This document shows positions 34,315-42,955 of a stretch of DNA of 64,000 nt, piece after piece. The position numbers and the translations under genes were made by a program. Within the stretch, counting starts at the first letter, position 1, and each line of letters begins with the position of its first letter. The stretch lies in the NCBI RefSeq assembly GCF_002288385.1, contig NZ_CP016783.1, forward strand, positions 682,001-746,000. Direction: 5' to 3'. The stretch comes from Candidatus Planktophila lacus. GTDB lineage: Bacteria > Actinomycetota > Actinomycetes > Nanopelagicales > Nanopelagicaceae. The notes under the pieces were generated by a model. The model saw only the letters and a program-made list of their open reading frames with translations, was not told where the DNA came from and did no database searches.

Positions 34315-34874
34315 TAAATACTCTTCCCGAACATGTTATGCGGTGAAGTCTTTATCACTGGGCTATCTCCGCCATCTAAAGCGGTACCGAACCATTCTGA
34401 TTCACGAATCTCTTTCATCGCTAACTTTCGATCTTCAACAGATAGACGATCGATAAAGACGATCCCATCTAGATGATCGGTCTCATGTTGCAAGCATCGG
34501 GCTAATAATTCAGTACCTTCAACGGTAATTGGTTCGCCATACATATTAAATCCCTTAGCAACGGCGCGAAAGGCGCGCGGAGTTTCATAGCTAAGTGCAG
34601 GGAAAGAGAGGCAACCTTCCTCGCCATCTTGCAGTTCTGCACTCAAATCCAGCGTGGGATTTATGAGATGTCCAATCGCTTCATCGATATCCCAGACAAA
34701 TACTCGAAGCGGCACACCAATTTGTGGCGCCGCTAGTCCAGCGCCAGGTGCTTCCAGCATGGTCTCGGTTAAATCTTGAACCAGAGTTCGTAACTCCTTA
34801 TCGAAATCCAAAACCGCAGATGCCGGCGTCGTTAGCACGGGATCGCCAAAGAGGCGGATCGGTTGAATAGACAT
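34314..34874 (-). CDS. def: Peptide deformylase
   Basis: Def removes the N-formyl group from nascent proteins. The 186 residues contain motif 1 GAGLAAPQIGV, motif 2 EGCLSFPAL with the metal-binding Cys, and motif 3 QHETDHLDGI with the HExxH-type pair of His. It is immediately followed by fmt (one shared base). The 57-base gap to priA upstream is one of the larger gaps in this run and probably contains a promoter, so def may begin a sub-operon. No Shine-Dalgarno is visible; the ATG may be read as a leaderless start. Confidence 0.96.
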   Translation of the reverse strand: MSIQPIRLFGDPVLTTPASAVLDFDKELRTLVQDLTETMLEAPGAGLAAPQIGVPLRVFVWDIDEAIGHLINPTLDLSAELQDGEEGCLSFPALSYETPRAFRAVAKGFNMYGEPITVEGTELLARCLQHETDHLDGIVFIDRLSVEDRKLAMKEIRESEWFGTALDGGDSPVIKTSPHNMFGKSI

Positions 34875-34880
34875 GTGAGA

Positions 34881-34886
34881 AGTCTA
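34881..34886 (-). promoter_or_regulatory. Candidate -10 element for a leaderless def transcript
   Basis: Read on the minus strand, TAGACT stands six bases before the def ATG, the position and form (TAnnnT) expected for leaderless transcription in Actinobacteria. The same bases form the loop of a small TGAGA/TCTCA hairpin (34876-34891). No clear -35 is present. Confidence 0.3.
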
Positions 34887-34931
34887 TCTCAGTGCGGAAA
34901 TAAATAAGTTATCCGCCTCTGATACTGTAAC

Positions 34932-36815
34932 TCAAGAGAGTGAATATGGGTCGATTCGCACTTGTATCGCCTCTTTCTTGGCTATAGCGCGATGCTTTAC
35001 AAATTCACCAACGAATTGCGTTAGCTGCAAAAAATCATTTAGTGAAGCAGTCAAAATAATTCTTGCCTTATCTCCGCCTCGAATCGAAGGCCCTAGTATT
35101 TTTGTTGAGGAAGGAATACGAGAATCAAGGAGCGCCTTCTTAAATCCATCTGCAACCGCGCTTGCTTCACGCGTTACTAAATCGATGGTTAGCGATCTTG
35201 TAAACGGTGGAAGCTCCAGCGATTCGAGATCTGCTAGTTCTCGTTTATACATATGAGCCGGATTCCAACTAGCTAGCGCGGCGCTGATTGGGTGGCTAGT
35301 ATCGATAGCAACTAATACCGAACCTCCAACCTTTACCTGGCCCGCCGCCTCAAAGAAAGCTTCACGGGATCTCTCTTGTCCACGTAGATCAGAGTAGGAA
35401 AAGAATGAAACACCTTCTAGAAGTACTACTGCTGAATATCCGCCTTCGCAGATTGGCGTCATGCCCTGAGTTGAAATTACTACCGATTTTTTACCTGTGA
35501 TCTCTTTGACCGGTGTATCAGCATCGGAGTTAATCACTTGGAAACCCGGAAACGCCCTACCTATTTCCTCTGCATGTCGGATCGCTCCCCTGCCAAGAAG
35601 AACCAACTTATCTTCGTTGCACCACTTGCATTTCCAATTAGAAAAGACGTTTGAACAATGAACACAGGATGGTGAAGAGCTCTGACTCGAACGGGAAAGT
35701 TTTCCACCACAAGAGCAGATCGCTAGATTTCGACATTTCTTGCACATCAGAGCGCTGGCATAACCTTTCTTGGGAACGAGAAAGAGAACTGGTCCCGACT
35801 TTAGCGCACTGCGGATTGGAGAAAAGATCCGCTCCGGTAACAACTCTGAATTGCCTTGCGGAAATGTAAATACCTGAAGACGCGCTTTTTTACTTAAGAA
35901 TTTCACCGAACCCGATTCGATGGCCCGAGCCATTTCGAATGACGGTGAATGGCCAACAAAGTAAAGGTTTAACTCCTCTTCACTCTGGCGCAAAAGGGCG
36001 ACATCTCGCACATTCCATCCAGGGTGGCGCGGTTCATAATGGCTCTGTGAATTTTCGCGGTAGATAATCAGCGTAGTTAAATCGGGTGGCGTTAAAAAGA
36101 TCGCACTTCGGGTACCGATAATAATCTGGTTGGAACTAGTAATCGCAGTAAGGTAATTTGCATATCGCTGAGTGCGGGATAACGATGAAGTCAAAATTAG
36201 CGCATCAGGAAGTTCAGTCTTAAGAAGTTCTAATTCGCGATCTTCTGGAACGACTATTAATACAGTTCCCTTTGCTTGAGCCTTCACTGCAAACTCGCTT
36301 AAGCGCTTTAAAGGATCTTCATGAGGAGCTAGATGGAGATAGGTCACCTCCCCCTGCGCTTTCTTGACCAAGTCTTGAACCTTTGAACTTCTAGCCTCGG
36401 TAGCAAAGGCTTTATCAACGCTAGCCACGCGCGCCGGAATTGCGCTCTTAATGAGATCGTAGGGATTACAGATCCAGCGTTTAGCGATTAGGGAAACCAG
36501 GTTGATAAGGGTCGGAGTTGCAACCACCTCCTCTGATATTACTGATGAGATGAATTTCAAGTTTGTTATCTCGCTCTTATCTGTGCGCTCCAAAACCAGC
36601 GCTTCTACATCACGTCCCGCAAATGGCACACCGATGCGGATTCCGGGGTGTACCGAATTTGTTAGCCGCTCGGGAACTAAGTAATCGTAAGTACCATCTA
36701 GATGGCTAACGGAAGTATCCACCCACACCTTTACGAAGGCGGCTTGCTCGGCTTGAGCGCTATCTACTCGCTTTGCTTCTTCTCGCTTCAAGCGAAGTGG
36801 ACGCGCCGTAGCCAC
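34932..36815 (-). CDS. priA: PriA-type primosomal protein with degenerate helicase motifs
   Basis: This 627-residue protein has the PriA N-terminal DNA-binding domain (VKVWVDTSVSHLDGTYDYLVPERL, PGIRIGVPFAGR), a helicase-like core and the zinc-binding cysteine pairs (CKKCRNLAICSCGG, CVHC, CKWC). The ATPase motifs are broken: where GVTGSGKT is expected it reads EVTYLHLAPHED, and the DEEH box reads YRENSQSHY. Helicase activity is therefore not expected, as in other actinobacterial PriA-like proteins, but restart-protein loading remains possible. The start is GTG at 36815, 14 bases after the metK stop. It is probably still essential for replication restart. Confidence 0.88.
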   Translation of the reverse strand: MATARPLRLKREEAKRVDSAQAEQAAFVKVWVDTSVSHLDGTYDYLVPERLTNSVHPGIRIGVPFAGRDVEALVLERTDKSEITNLKFISSVISEEVVATPTLINLVSLIAKRWICNPYDLIKSAIPARVASVDKAFATEARSSKVQDLVKKAQGEVTYLHLAPHEDPLKRLSEFAVKAQAKGTVLIVVPEDRELELLKTELPDALILTSSLSRTQRYANYLTAITSSNQIIIGTRSAIFLTPPDLTTLIIYRENSQSHYEPRHPGWNVRDVALLRQSEEELNLYFVGHSPSFEMARAIESGSVKFLSKKARLQVFTFPQGNSELLPERIFSPIRSALKSGPVLFLVPKKGYASALMCKKCRNLAICSCGGKLSRSSQSSSPSCVHCSNVFSNWKCKWCNEDKLVLLGRGAIRHAEEIGRAFPGFQVINSDADTPVKEITGKKSVVISTQGMTPICEGGYSAVVLLEGVSFFSYSDLRGQERSREAFFEAAGQVKVGGSVLVAIDTSHPISAALASWNPAHMYKRELADLESLELPPFTRSLTIDLVTREASAVADGFKKALLDSRIPSSTKILGPSIRGGDKARIILTASLNDFLQLTQFVGEFVKHRAIAKKEAIQVRIDPYSLS

Positions 36816-36829
36816 GGCGTTACTTCTCT

Positions 36830-38020
36830 TTAGTTAACAGCAGCGCGTAGCGCATCGACTCGCGAAGTTGTTTCCCATGTGAAATTTGGGAGTTCGCGAC
36901 CGAAGTGGCCGTACGCAGCGGTTTGTGAATAGATTGGACGCAGCAGATTAAGGTCACGAATAATCGCAGCAGGACGTAGATCAAAGACCGTGGTCACAGC
37001 ATCTTGAATCTTCTGTACTGGAACGGTTTCAGTTCCGAAAGTTTCAACGAAGACACCTACTGGCTGTGCTTTACCAATCGCGTAAGCGACTTGAACTTCA
37101 CAGCGACGCGCAAGTCCGGCGGCGACAACGTTCTTGGCTACCCAACGCATTGCATATGCAGCAGAACGGTCAACCTTTGAAGGATCTTTACCTGAAAATG
37201 CTCCTCCGCCGTGGCGGGCCATTCCACCATAAGTATCTACGATGATCTTGCGGCCAGTTAAACCAGCATCACCCATCGGACCGCCGATAACGAAGCGACC
37301 GGTTGGGTTAATCAAGGTGCGCATATCTTTACGTGGCAGATCGATCTTGGAAAGCACAGGTTCAATAACGTGTTCAATAATTTCAGGGGTTAACTTCTTT
37401 ACAACATCTACTTCTTCAGCGTGCTGACTAGAGATGACCACGGTATCTAGCGCAACTGCCTTGTCGCCATCGTATTCAATGGTTACTTGGGTCTTGCCAT
37501 CAGGGCGTAGATATCCGAGAGCACCTGATTTGCGAACCTTGGAAAGTTGTTGTGCAAGTTCGTGAGCCAACCAAATTGGAAGTGGCATCAACTCTTTAGT
37601 GTCATCACAGGCATAACCGAACATCAAACCCTGATCTCCAGCACCTTGTAAATCTAAAGGATCGGCTGAGGATGCCACGCGATTTTCGTAAGCATCATCT
37701 ACGCCTTGGGCAATATCTTGCGATTGCTGTCCAATCGAAATAGATACACCACAGCTATTTCCATCAAATCCTTTTACTGAAGAGTCATAACCAATACCGA
37801 TAACGGTGTCGCGAACAATGCCCATTACATCTGCATATCCATTAGTTGTTACTTCACCAGCAACATGTACTTGACCTGTAGTGATGAGAGTTTCTACGGC
37901 AACGCGACTTGAGGGATCCTGAGAGAGAAGTGAATCTAAGATCGCATCCGAGATTTGATCGGCGATCTTATCTGGGTGCCCTTCGGTGACAGATTCGGAG
38001 GTAAATAGACGCTTTGACAT
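36830..38020 (-). CDS. metK: S-adenosylmethionine synthetase
   Basis: MetK makes S-adenosylmethionine from methionine and ATP. The 396 residues carry [19 protein letters not shown], the methionine-loop [12 protein letters not shown], the phosphate-binding [19 protein letters not shown] and the C-terminal [14 protein letters not shown]. All three repeats of the fold are complete. The start follows the coaBC stop by 4 bases. No SAM riboswitch fits. It supplies methyl groups to RsmB and TrmI and recycles through MetH. Confidence 0.98.
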   Translation of the reverse strand: MSKRLFTSESVTEGHPDKIADQISDAILDSLLSQDPSSRVAVETLITTGQVHVAGEVTTNGYADVMGIVRDTVIGIGYDSSVKGFDGNSCGVSISIGQQSQDIAQGVDDAYENRVASSADPLDLQGAGDQGLMFGYACDDTKELMPLPIWLAHELAQQLSKVRKSGALGYLRPDGKTQVTIEYDGDKAVALDTVVISSQHAEEVDVVKKLTPEIIEHVIEPVLSKIDLPRKDMRTLINPTGRFVIGGPMGDAGLTGRKIIVDTYGGMARHGGGAFSGKDPSKVDRSAAYAMRWVAKNVVAAGLARRCEVQVAYAIGKAQPVGVFVETFGTETVPVQKIQDAVTTVFDLRPAAIIRDLNLLRPIYSQTAAYGHFGRELPNFTWETTSRVDALRAAVN

Positions 38021-38024
38021 GGGC

Positions 38025-39221
38025 TTAACCTAACTGAATAAGGGCTTGGTCGAGGAGAAGTTCGGCCAGCGAGTCCTTGCTTGAAGTTGGTACTTCAATT
38101 TGAGCGCCATTGCTCGTTAAAACAATTCCTTGAGTCTCAGTAGCACCGAATATGGCGCCTTCTGAAACATCGTTGAGATAGAGAATATTAGCGCCTTTAG
38201 CGACTAACTTTGCTTTAGCGATCTCAATATTCAGCGATGTCTCTGCGGCAAAGGCAACAACTATCTGTTTATCCCTTAGGCGAGCGATTGATTTAAGTAG
38301 ATCTGGATTCTCTGATAGCTCGATCTGTTGCAGATCGCCCTTCTTTATCTTGCCTTCGGAATACTGCGAAGGTCTAGCATCTGCAACCGCCGCGCTCATG
38401 ACCAATACGTCGGTCTTAGGAAATTCTTCTTCCAAAAATTGGTGCATTTCAATAGCGGTTTCAACCGGAATAACACGGACTCCTTGCAGAGCGCGAGACT
38501 CTTCCTCAGTTAACTGTGAATTAGCCATAATCAAAGTAACTTCTGCGCCACGATTTAGCGCAGCGCTAGCAACTGCTGCACCCTGTCTACCGCTAGAACG
38601 GTTGCCGATATAGCGAACTGGATCTATCGCCTCACGTGTTCCACCAGCCGTAACTAAAACTTTACGACCCAGGAAGTCCTTCTTCGCGCCAATAGCTTGC
38701 TCAAAATTTTCGATGATCGCTGCAGTTTCGGGAAATCTTCCCGGACCAATGTCATCGCCAGTGAGTCGACCTACTTCAGGTTCCATAACCTTAAATCCAC
38801 GCGATCTAAGTGTTGCCACATTTGCGACAGTTGCTGGATCCAGCCACATCTGCGGATGCATAGCTGGTACGACCAGGATTGGTACATCGATTGCGAGAAT
38901 TAGGTTTGTTAACAGATCGTCAGCGCGACCAGCTGCGATACGTGCGATGAGGTCAGCGGTAGCCGGAGCGATGATTGCGCAATCTGCATCCTTGGCAAGT
39001 GAGATATGGCGAACTTCATCAACGCGCTCCCAAACTTGCGTAGTAACTGGTCTGCCAGAGAGCGCTTCCCAGGTAGCAGCACCGACGAAATTCAGACTTG
39101 ATGGAGTTGGAACAATAGTTACTAGGTAGCCACGATCTTGCAGACGACGAAGTAGATCGCAGGATTTATAGGCAGCGATGCCTCCGCCAACTCCGAGAAT
39201 TACTTCCCGAGCGCGCGCCAT
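38025..39221 (-). CDS. coaBC: Bifunctional phosphopantothenoylcysteine decarboxylase/synthetase
   Basis: CoaBC carries out two coenzyme A steps: joining cysteine to 4'-phosphopantothenate (CoaB) and decarboxylating the product (CoaC). The 398 residues show the flavin-binding N-terminal domain ([21 protein letters not shown], the VPAMHPQMW motif) and the C-terminal synthetase domain ([25 protein letters not shown], with the KIKK lysine). Here it sits between rpoZ (24-base gap) and metK (4-base gap), the normal actinobacterial order. Confidence 0.96.
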   Translation of the reverse strand: MARAREVILGVGGGIAAYKSCDLLRRLQDRGYLVTIVPTPSSLNFVGAATWEALSGRPVTTQVWERVDEVRHISLAKDADCAIIAPATADLIARIAAGRADDLLTNLILAIDVPILVVPAMHPQMWLDPATVANVATLRSRGFKVMEPEVGRLTGDDIGPGRFPETAAIIENFEQAIGAKKDFLGRKVLVTAGGTREAIDPVRYIGNRSSGRQGAAVASAALNRGAEVTLIMANSQLTEEESRALQGVRVIPVETAIEMHQFLEEEFPKTDVLVMSAAVADARPSQYSEGKIKKGDLQQIELSENPDLLKSIARLRDKQIVVAFAAETSLNIEIAKAKLVAKGANILYLNDVSEGAIFGATETQGIVLTSNGAQIEVPTSSKDSLAELLLDQALIQLG

Positions 39222-39245
39222 AACTCAAACCTAATTAAAGGTTAA

Positions 39246-39494
39246 TTAAGCAGTTGGCTCGAGGTTTTCGATGGTCAATAGACCTTCGTTGATTTCGCGT
39301 AGCGCGATTGAGAGAGGCTTCTCATGAACGTGGGTCTCAACTAGTGGACCAACATATTCAAGTAAACCTTCTCCGAGTTGTGAATAATAAGCGTTGATCT
39401 GGCGTGCGCGCTTTGCCGCATAGAGAACGAGGCTGTACTTAGAACCGCTCTTCTCGAGAAGTTCGTCGATTGGTGGATTAGTGATGCCGTCCAT
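39246..39494 (-). CDS. rpoZ: RNA polymerase omega subunit
   Basis: Omega helps assemble the beta' subunit of RNA polymerase. The 82 residues carry the conserved helical core [32 protein letters not shown], which wraps around beta', and a variable acidic tail. It lies 72 bases after the mIHF-Gmk fusion gene, the usual gmk-rpoZ-coaBC order, and an internal promoter there is possible. Short length and clear signature make the call safe. Confidence 0.95.
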   Translation of the reverse strand: MDGITNPPIDELLEKSGSKYSLVLYAAKRARQINAYYSQLGEGLLEYVGPLVETHVHEKPLSIALREINEGLLTIENLEPTA

Positions 39495-39566
39495 TTGAGC
39501 CTCCAGTAATTATTGCTAACTGCTTCTAAAAGTAATTTGCTCGGCAACTGTTAAAGAACAGCAGTC

Positions 39567-40445
39567 CTAGCGTTGAGTCACCAATGATATCAGGTGTGCG
39601 ACGACCTCTTCTACTCGCTCATTTACCAAGGAAATATCGAAAAAACCAGCCTGGGCTAGCTCTTCTTGGGCCAACTCTAAACGCGCTGCCCTTCGCTCTG
39701 GTGAATCAGTACCACGTCCTTCTAACCGCGAAACTAACTCTTCCCATGATGGCGGCTCTAGAAATACAAGTACCGCTTCAGGGGCGCGTTCTTTGACTTG
39801 CTTAGCGCCAGCAATTTCGATTTCAAGTAAAACGCTCTTGCCATCGCGGAGCGCATCTTCGACAGGCTTGCGTGGCGTTCCATAACGAGCGCCTGCAAAA
39901 TTTGCCCACTCCAAGAAGAGCGCACCTTTTACCGCGTTATCAAATTCCTCGTCGGTATAAAAGAAGTAATCAACGCCATCTATTTCATTATGGCGCGCTG
40001 TTCTTGTGGTGGCTGAAATGCTGACCCAAAATTCGCCGGAGTCACGAAGCAATTTGGCGATCGTGCTCTTACCAACTCCCCCGGGTCCAGATAGAACCAG
40101 CAACTTTCCACGCTGAGCGGCGGCGACGCGATCAGGAAACTCTTTCAATAGATTTTCACGTTGTGAAACTCCTAAGCCTTGAATTCTGCGCGTTGGAGAG
40201 ATATTTAACTTCTCAAGAATTCCCAAGGCTCGAACTTTGCCGACCCCTGCAAAAGATTCGAGTAACTCAGCAACGCGCATCTTGGCGATCGCTTCATCAT
40301 TTACCGCCAGCGTTAAAATCGCAGAAAGTGAGAGATCACCGGCTTTCACGCGCGCTTTGATCGCAGCTCTTACTTGGCGAGAAGCGGTAGATTTCGCTAA
40401 CGCCGCAGATCTTTGTGCGGGGGTTAACTGTGGTGGCGTTGGCAT
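39567..40445 (-). CDS. gmk: Fusion of mycobacterial-type integration host factor (mIHF) and guanylate kinase
   Basis: One open frame encodes two proteins that are separate neighbours (mihF and gmk) in mycobacteria and streptomycetes. From the ATG at 40445, residues 1-103 are an mIHF domain: a basic N-terminal helix, then the helix-two-turns-helix DNA-binding stretch LLESFAGVGKVRALGILEKL (61-80). Residues about 113-292 are a complete guanylate kinase: P-loop GPGGVGKST (120-128), GMP-binding SATTRTAR and GVDYFFYTDEEF, FAGARYGTP, and the lid ERRAARLEL. The link is only about ten residues (DRVAAAQRGK). No stop or frameshift signature is seen between the domains. The frame continues to 40481, but the 40445 ATG fits mIHF length. 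Confidence 0.93.
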   Translation of the reverse strand: MPTPPQLTPAQRSAALAKSTASRQVRAAIKARVKAGDLSLSAILTLAVNDEAIAKMRVAELLESFAGVGKVRALGILEKLNISPTRRIQGLGVSQRENLLKEFPDRVAAAQRGKLLVLSGPGGVGKSTIAKLLRDSGEFWVSISATTRTARHNEIDGVDYFFYTDEEFDNAVKGALFLEWANFAGARYGTPRKPVEDALRDGKSVLLEIEIAGAKQVKERAPEAVLVFLEPPSWEELVSRLEGRGTDSPERRAARLELAQEELAQAGFFDISLVNERVEEVVAHLISLVTQR

Positions 40446-40455
40446 ATCTAAAAGT

Positions 40456-41160
40456 CTAGTTACTAAGAATTTCGCTAGCAATCAATGCAGCTTTATCGCG
40501 CAGCGCCTGTGGACCTTGGCTCCATGCCGAAGTAATAGGGCGACCAATCACCACGAAATTTGCACCTTGTGCAATTGCATCGGCCGGAGTCATCGTTCGC
40601 TTCTGATCGTCTGAGCCAACTTCAGTTAGTGGCCGCACGCCAGGGGTAATGATTATTGGCTCGCTTCCAACCGCGCTTCGAATCGCAACCGTTTCAAGAG
40701 GGGAACAGACCAATGATCTCGCTCCTGCAGATACTGCCATCTTTGCCAGAGCGACAGCGCTTTCTAGTGCGGGGCTTGCAAAACCAACTTCAAAGAGATC
40801 TTCTTCAGACAAAGAGGTCAAGATAGTTACCGCAGTCACGCTAACTTCGGGAACTGCCGCAGCTGCAGCCTTAACCATCTCTCTACCTCCACTTGCATGG
40901 ACCGTCAAAAACTTGGGAGATAAGTACGCGATGGCTTTCGCCGCACCTGCAACTGTGTGCGGAATATCGTGCAACTTTAGATCAAGAAATATCTCAGCAC
41001 CGGTCTCTTCGATAATTCGTGAAACTCCAGCACTTCCAAAGTTAAGGTAGAACTCGAGCCCCAACTTATAGACCGATACCGATTCCTTAGTGTTATCGAT
41101 CCACGCTAGAGCAGTATCGAAATCAGAGGTATCAACCGCCAGAATTATCGGGGCTTTCAT
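40456..41160 (-). CDS. pyrF: Orotidine-5'-phosphate decarboxylase (class I)
   Basis: PyrF decarboxylates OMP to UMP, the final step of the pathway encoded here. The 234 residues are the compact class I form: ILAVDTSDFDTALAWID, the catalytic DLKLHDIPHTV (Asp-x-Lys-x-x-Asp), VHASGGREM, ITPGVRP and the phosphate-binding VVIGRPITSA. Mycobacteria and many Actinobacteria have a longer class II enzyme, so the class is a small point of interest. Its ATG overlaps pyrD by 4 bases. The mIHF-Gmk fusion follows after 10 bases. Confidence 0.96.
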   Translation of the reverse strand: MKAPIILAVDTSDFDTALAWIDNTKESVSVYKLGLEFYLNFGSAGVSRIIEETGAEIFLDLKLHDIPHTVAGAAKAIAYLSPKFLTVHASGGREMVKAAAAAVPEVSVTAVTILTSLSEEDLFEVGFASPALESAVALAKMAVSAGARSLVCSPLETVAIRSAVGSEPIIITPGVRPLTEVGSDDQKRTMTPADAIAQGANFVVIGRPITSAWSQGPQALRDKAALIASEILSN

Positions 41161-42110
41161 GGCACATCCGTTCTGTGTGCGTACCCGATGGCAGATTTCA
41201 AAGATTTAAAACCCTTATCTATCAAAATCTGCTGCAACTGGTTTTGAACATCAATAAGCGCATGTGGATTTCCAAAACTTGCTGTTCCTACGGAAACTCC
41301 AGATGCACCAGCAAGGATTAGTTCAAAGGCATCGCGCCCGGTTGTTACGCCACCCATTCCGAGAATCGGAACGTTCGGTAGCGCTTGATGGACTTGGTAG
41401 ATAGCGCGGACCGCCACTGGACGAATCGCTGGACCAGATAGACCGCCTGTTTTTCCACCGAGGTGCGGACGCATGGAGTCAACGTTGATAACCATTCCAA
41501 GAACGGTGTTGATCAAGGCAAGTGCATCGGCCCCAGATTCAACTACTCCCGCTGCAATCGATGGAAGGTCAGTTACATCTGGAGATAGCTTTGCGATGAT
41601 CGGAAGGTCTCCCCCAATTATTCGACGAACTCCATCAATCACTCGCCGCGAAGCTTCGGGATCGCAAGCAAAGACAAGTCCACGATTTTCCACATTCGGA
41701 CATGAGATATTTACTTCCAAAGCGCTGATGCCGGAAACCGAGCGAACCTTGCGCGCCAAGGTTGCATACTCTTCAATTGTTTCTCCCGCGATCGAAACAA
41801 TTACTCGTGCTTTTTCTTCAACTAGCCACAGAACATCATTAGCCAGAAAGGCATCAATTCCTGGACCTTGTAGACCAATTGAGTTGAGCATTCCAGACGG
41901 AGTCTCTGCCATACGTGGTGTTGGGCGACCATGGCGCGGTTTATTCATAACCGATTTCGTTACGACAGCACCGATCTGACTTAATGGAAAGAACTGCGCC
42001 AACTCTTTGCCAGAACTGGCGCAACCACTTGCGGTGAAGATCGGTGAGGAAAAATAAGCATTTCCTAGAGTTGTCGAAAAATCGAAGTTCTCTGTGTTAT
42101 TTAAGGTCAT
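41157..42110 (-). CDS. pyrD: Dihydroorotate dehydrogenase, class 1B catalytic subunit
   Basis: PyrD oxidises dihydroorotate to orotate. The about 317 residues show EVNISCPNVENRG with the class 1 active-site Cys, the FMN lysine in PIIAKLSPDVTD, and TVLGMVINVDSMRPHLGGKTGGLSGPAIRPVAVR, typical of class 1B. Class 1B enzymes need the PyrK subunit to pass electrons to NAD, and pyrK lies directly upstream. The ATG at 42110 is preferred over the frame opening at 42146 because it forms an ATGA overlap with the pyrK stop. Mycobacteria use the membrane-bound class 2 enzyme instead. Confidence 0.95.
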   Translation of the reverse strand: MTLNNTENFDFSTTLGNAYFSSPIFTASGCASSGKELAQFFPLSQIGAVVTKSVMNKPRHGRPTPRMAETPSGMLNSIGLQGPGIDAFLANDVLWLVEEKARVIVSIAGETIEEYATLARKVRSVSGISALEVNISCPNVENRGLVFACDPEASRRVIDGVRRIIGGDLPIIAKLSPDVTDLPSIAAGVVESGADALALINTVLGMVINVDSMRPHLGGKTGGLSGPAIRPVAVRAIYQVHQALPNVPILGMGGVTTGRDAFELILAGASGVSVGTASFGNPHALIDVQNQLQQILIDKGFKSLKSAIGYAHRTDVP

Positions 42111-42955
42111 TGCTGCACCTGCGGAGTCTGTCCAACTAAGTGCCATTGCACATCAGCGCCATCCATTACCGGACCGTCAATGCAAGAGCGCAACATTGAA
42201 ACTTGCCCATCACTGCCCTTTACTGGCAAAACACAAGTCATGCAGATACCAATGCCACAAGCCATCGCTTCTTCAACCGCACACTGGTGAACTACATCGC
42301 TTCCTTCGGTGAGTTTAGATATGGCAGATAACATTCCCATCGGGCCACATGAATAAATAACGTCAACGCTGCCGGCCTTGATCAAGTCAACGATTGGTTC
42401 GGTAACTCTTCCAGTCTGACCCATGGTTCCATCTTCGGTGTAAATCTTGAGTGAATTAACTGAACGCTTACCTTCCATCGGCGCGTAAATCTTTGCTCCG
42501 GTAGATGCACCTAGCAACATATCTACTTTGCAGCCACGAGATTTCAAAACTTCTGCAAGACCGAAGAGCGGTGCCGACCCGTAACCGCCACCAACTAGGA
42601 GCGCGTTCACAGGAGATGTTGGAATACCGAAGGCGGTACCAAGCGGAGCGACAATATCGATCTCAGAACCTTCTGGTTGGGAACATAACCATTGTGAACC
42701 GCTACCGTGAGGAGCCGCGATTAACTCCATCGTTCCACCGAATGATGTGCTTTCTGCAACGCGTGAAATAGCAAATGCGCGACGAAGAATCATTCGAGAA
42801 CTGTCACCTCCAACCTTGATTGCAACAAAGTTTCCAGGCTTACAAGCTTTAACTAGATCTCCAACTCCGAGGAGAATCTGATGGTATTGACCTACGCGCT
42901 TATTAGATAGAACTGTTGCGAAGGTGTGTGTTGCGCCACGATTTATAGTTGTCAT
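42107..42955 (-). CDS. pyrK: Dihydroorotate dehydrogenase electron-transfer subunit
   Basis: PyrK carries FAD and a 2Fe-2S cluster and links PyrD to NAD. From the ATG at 42955 it has about 282 residues. It shows the FAD-binding LRRAFAIS segment, the NAD domain with LLVGGGYGSAPLFGLAEVL and YSCGPMGML, and the cluster motif CGIGICMTC plus a later Cys (LRSC). The ATG overlaps the last base of the carB stop (TAATG). An in-frame upstream ATG at 42970 would lie inside carB. Its tight pairing with pyrD is the key evidence for the 1B type. Confidence 0.94.
   Translation of the reverse strand: MTTINRGATHTFATVLSNKRVGQYHQILLGVGDLVKACKPGNFVAIKVGGDSSRMILRRAFAISRVAESTSFGGTMELIAAPHGSGSQWLCSQPEGSEIDIVAPLGTAFGIPTSPVNALLVGGGYGSAPLFGLAEVLKSRGCKVDMLLGASTGAKIYAPMEGKRSVNSLKIYTEDGTMGQTGRVTEPIVDLIKAGSVDVIYSCGPMGMLSAISKLTEGSDVVHQCAVEEAMACGIGICMTCVLPVKGSDGQVSMLRSCIDGPVMDGADVQWHLVGQTPQVQQ

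Noticed and set aside
38021-38024. A SAM riboswitch ahead of metK
   Set aside because: Only four bases separate metK from coaBC.
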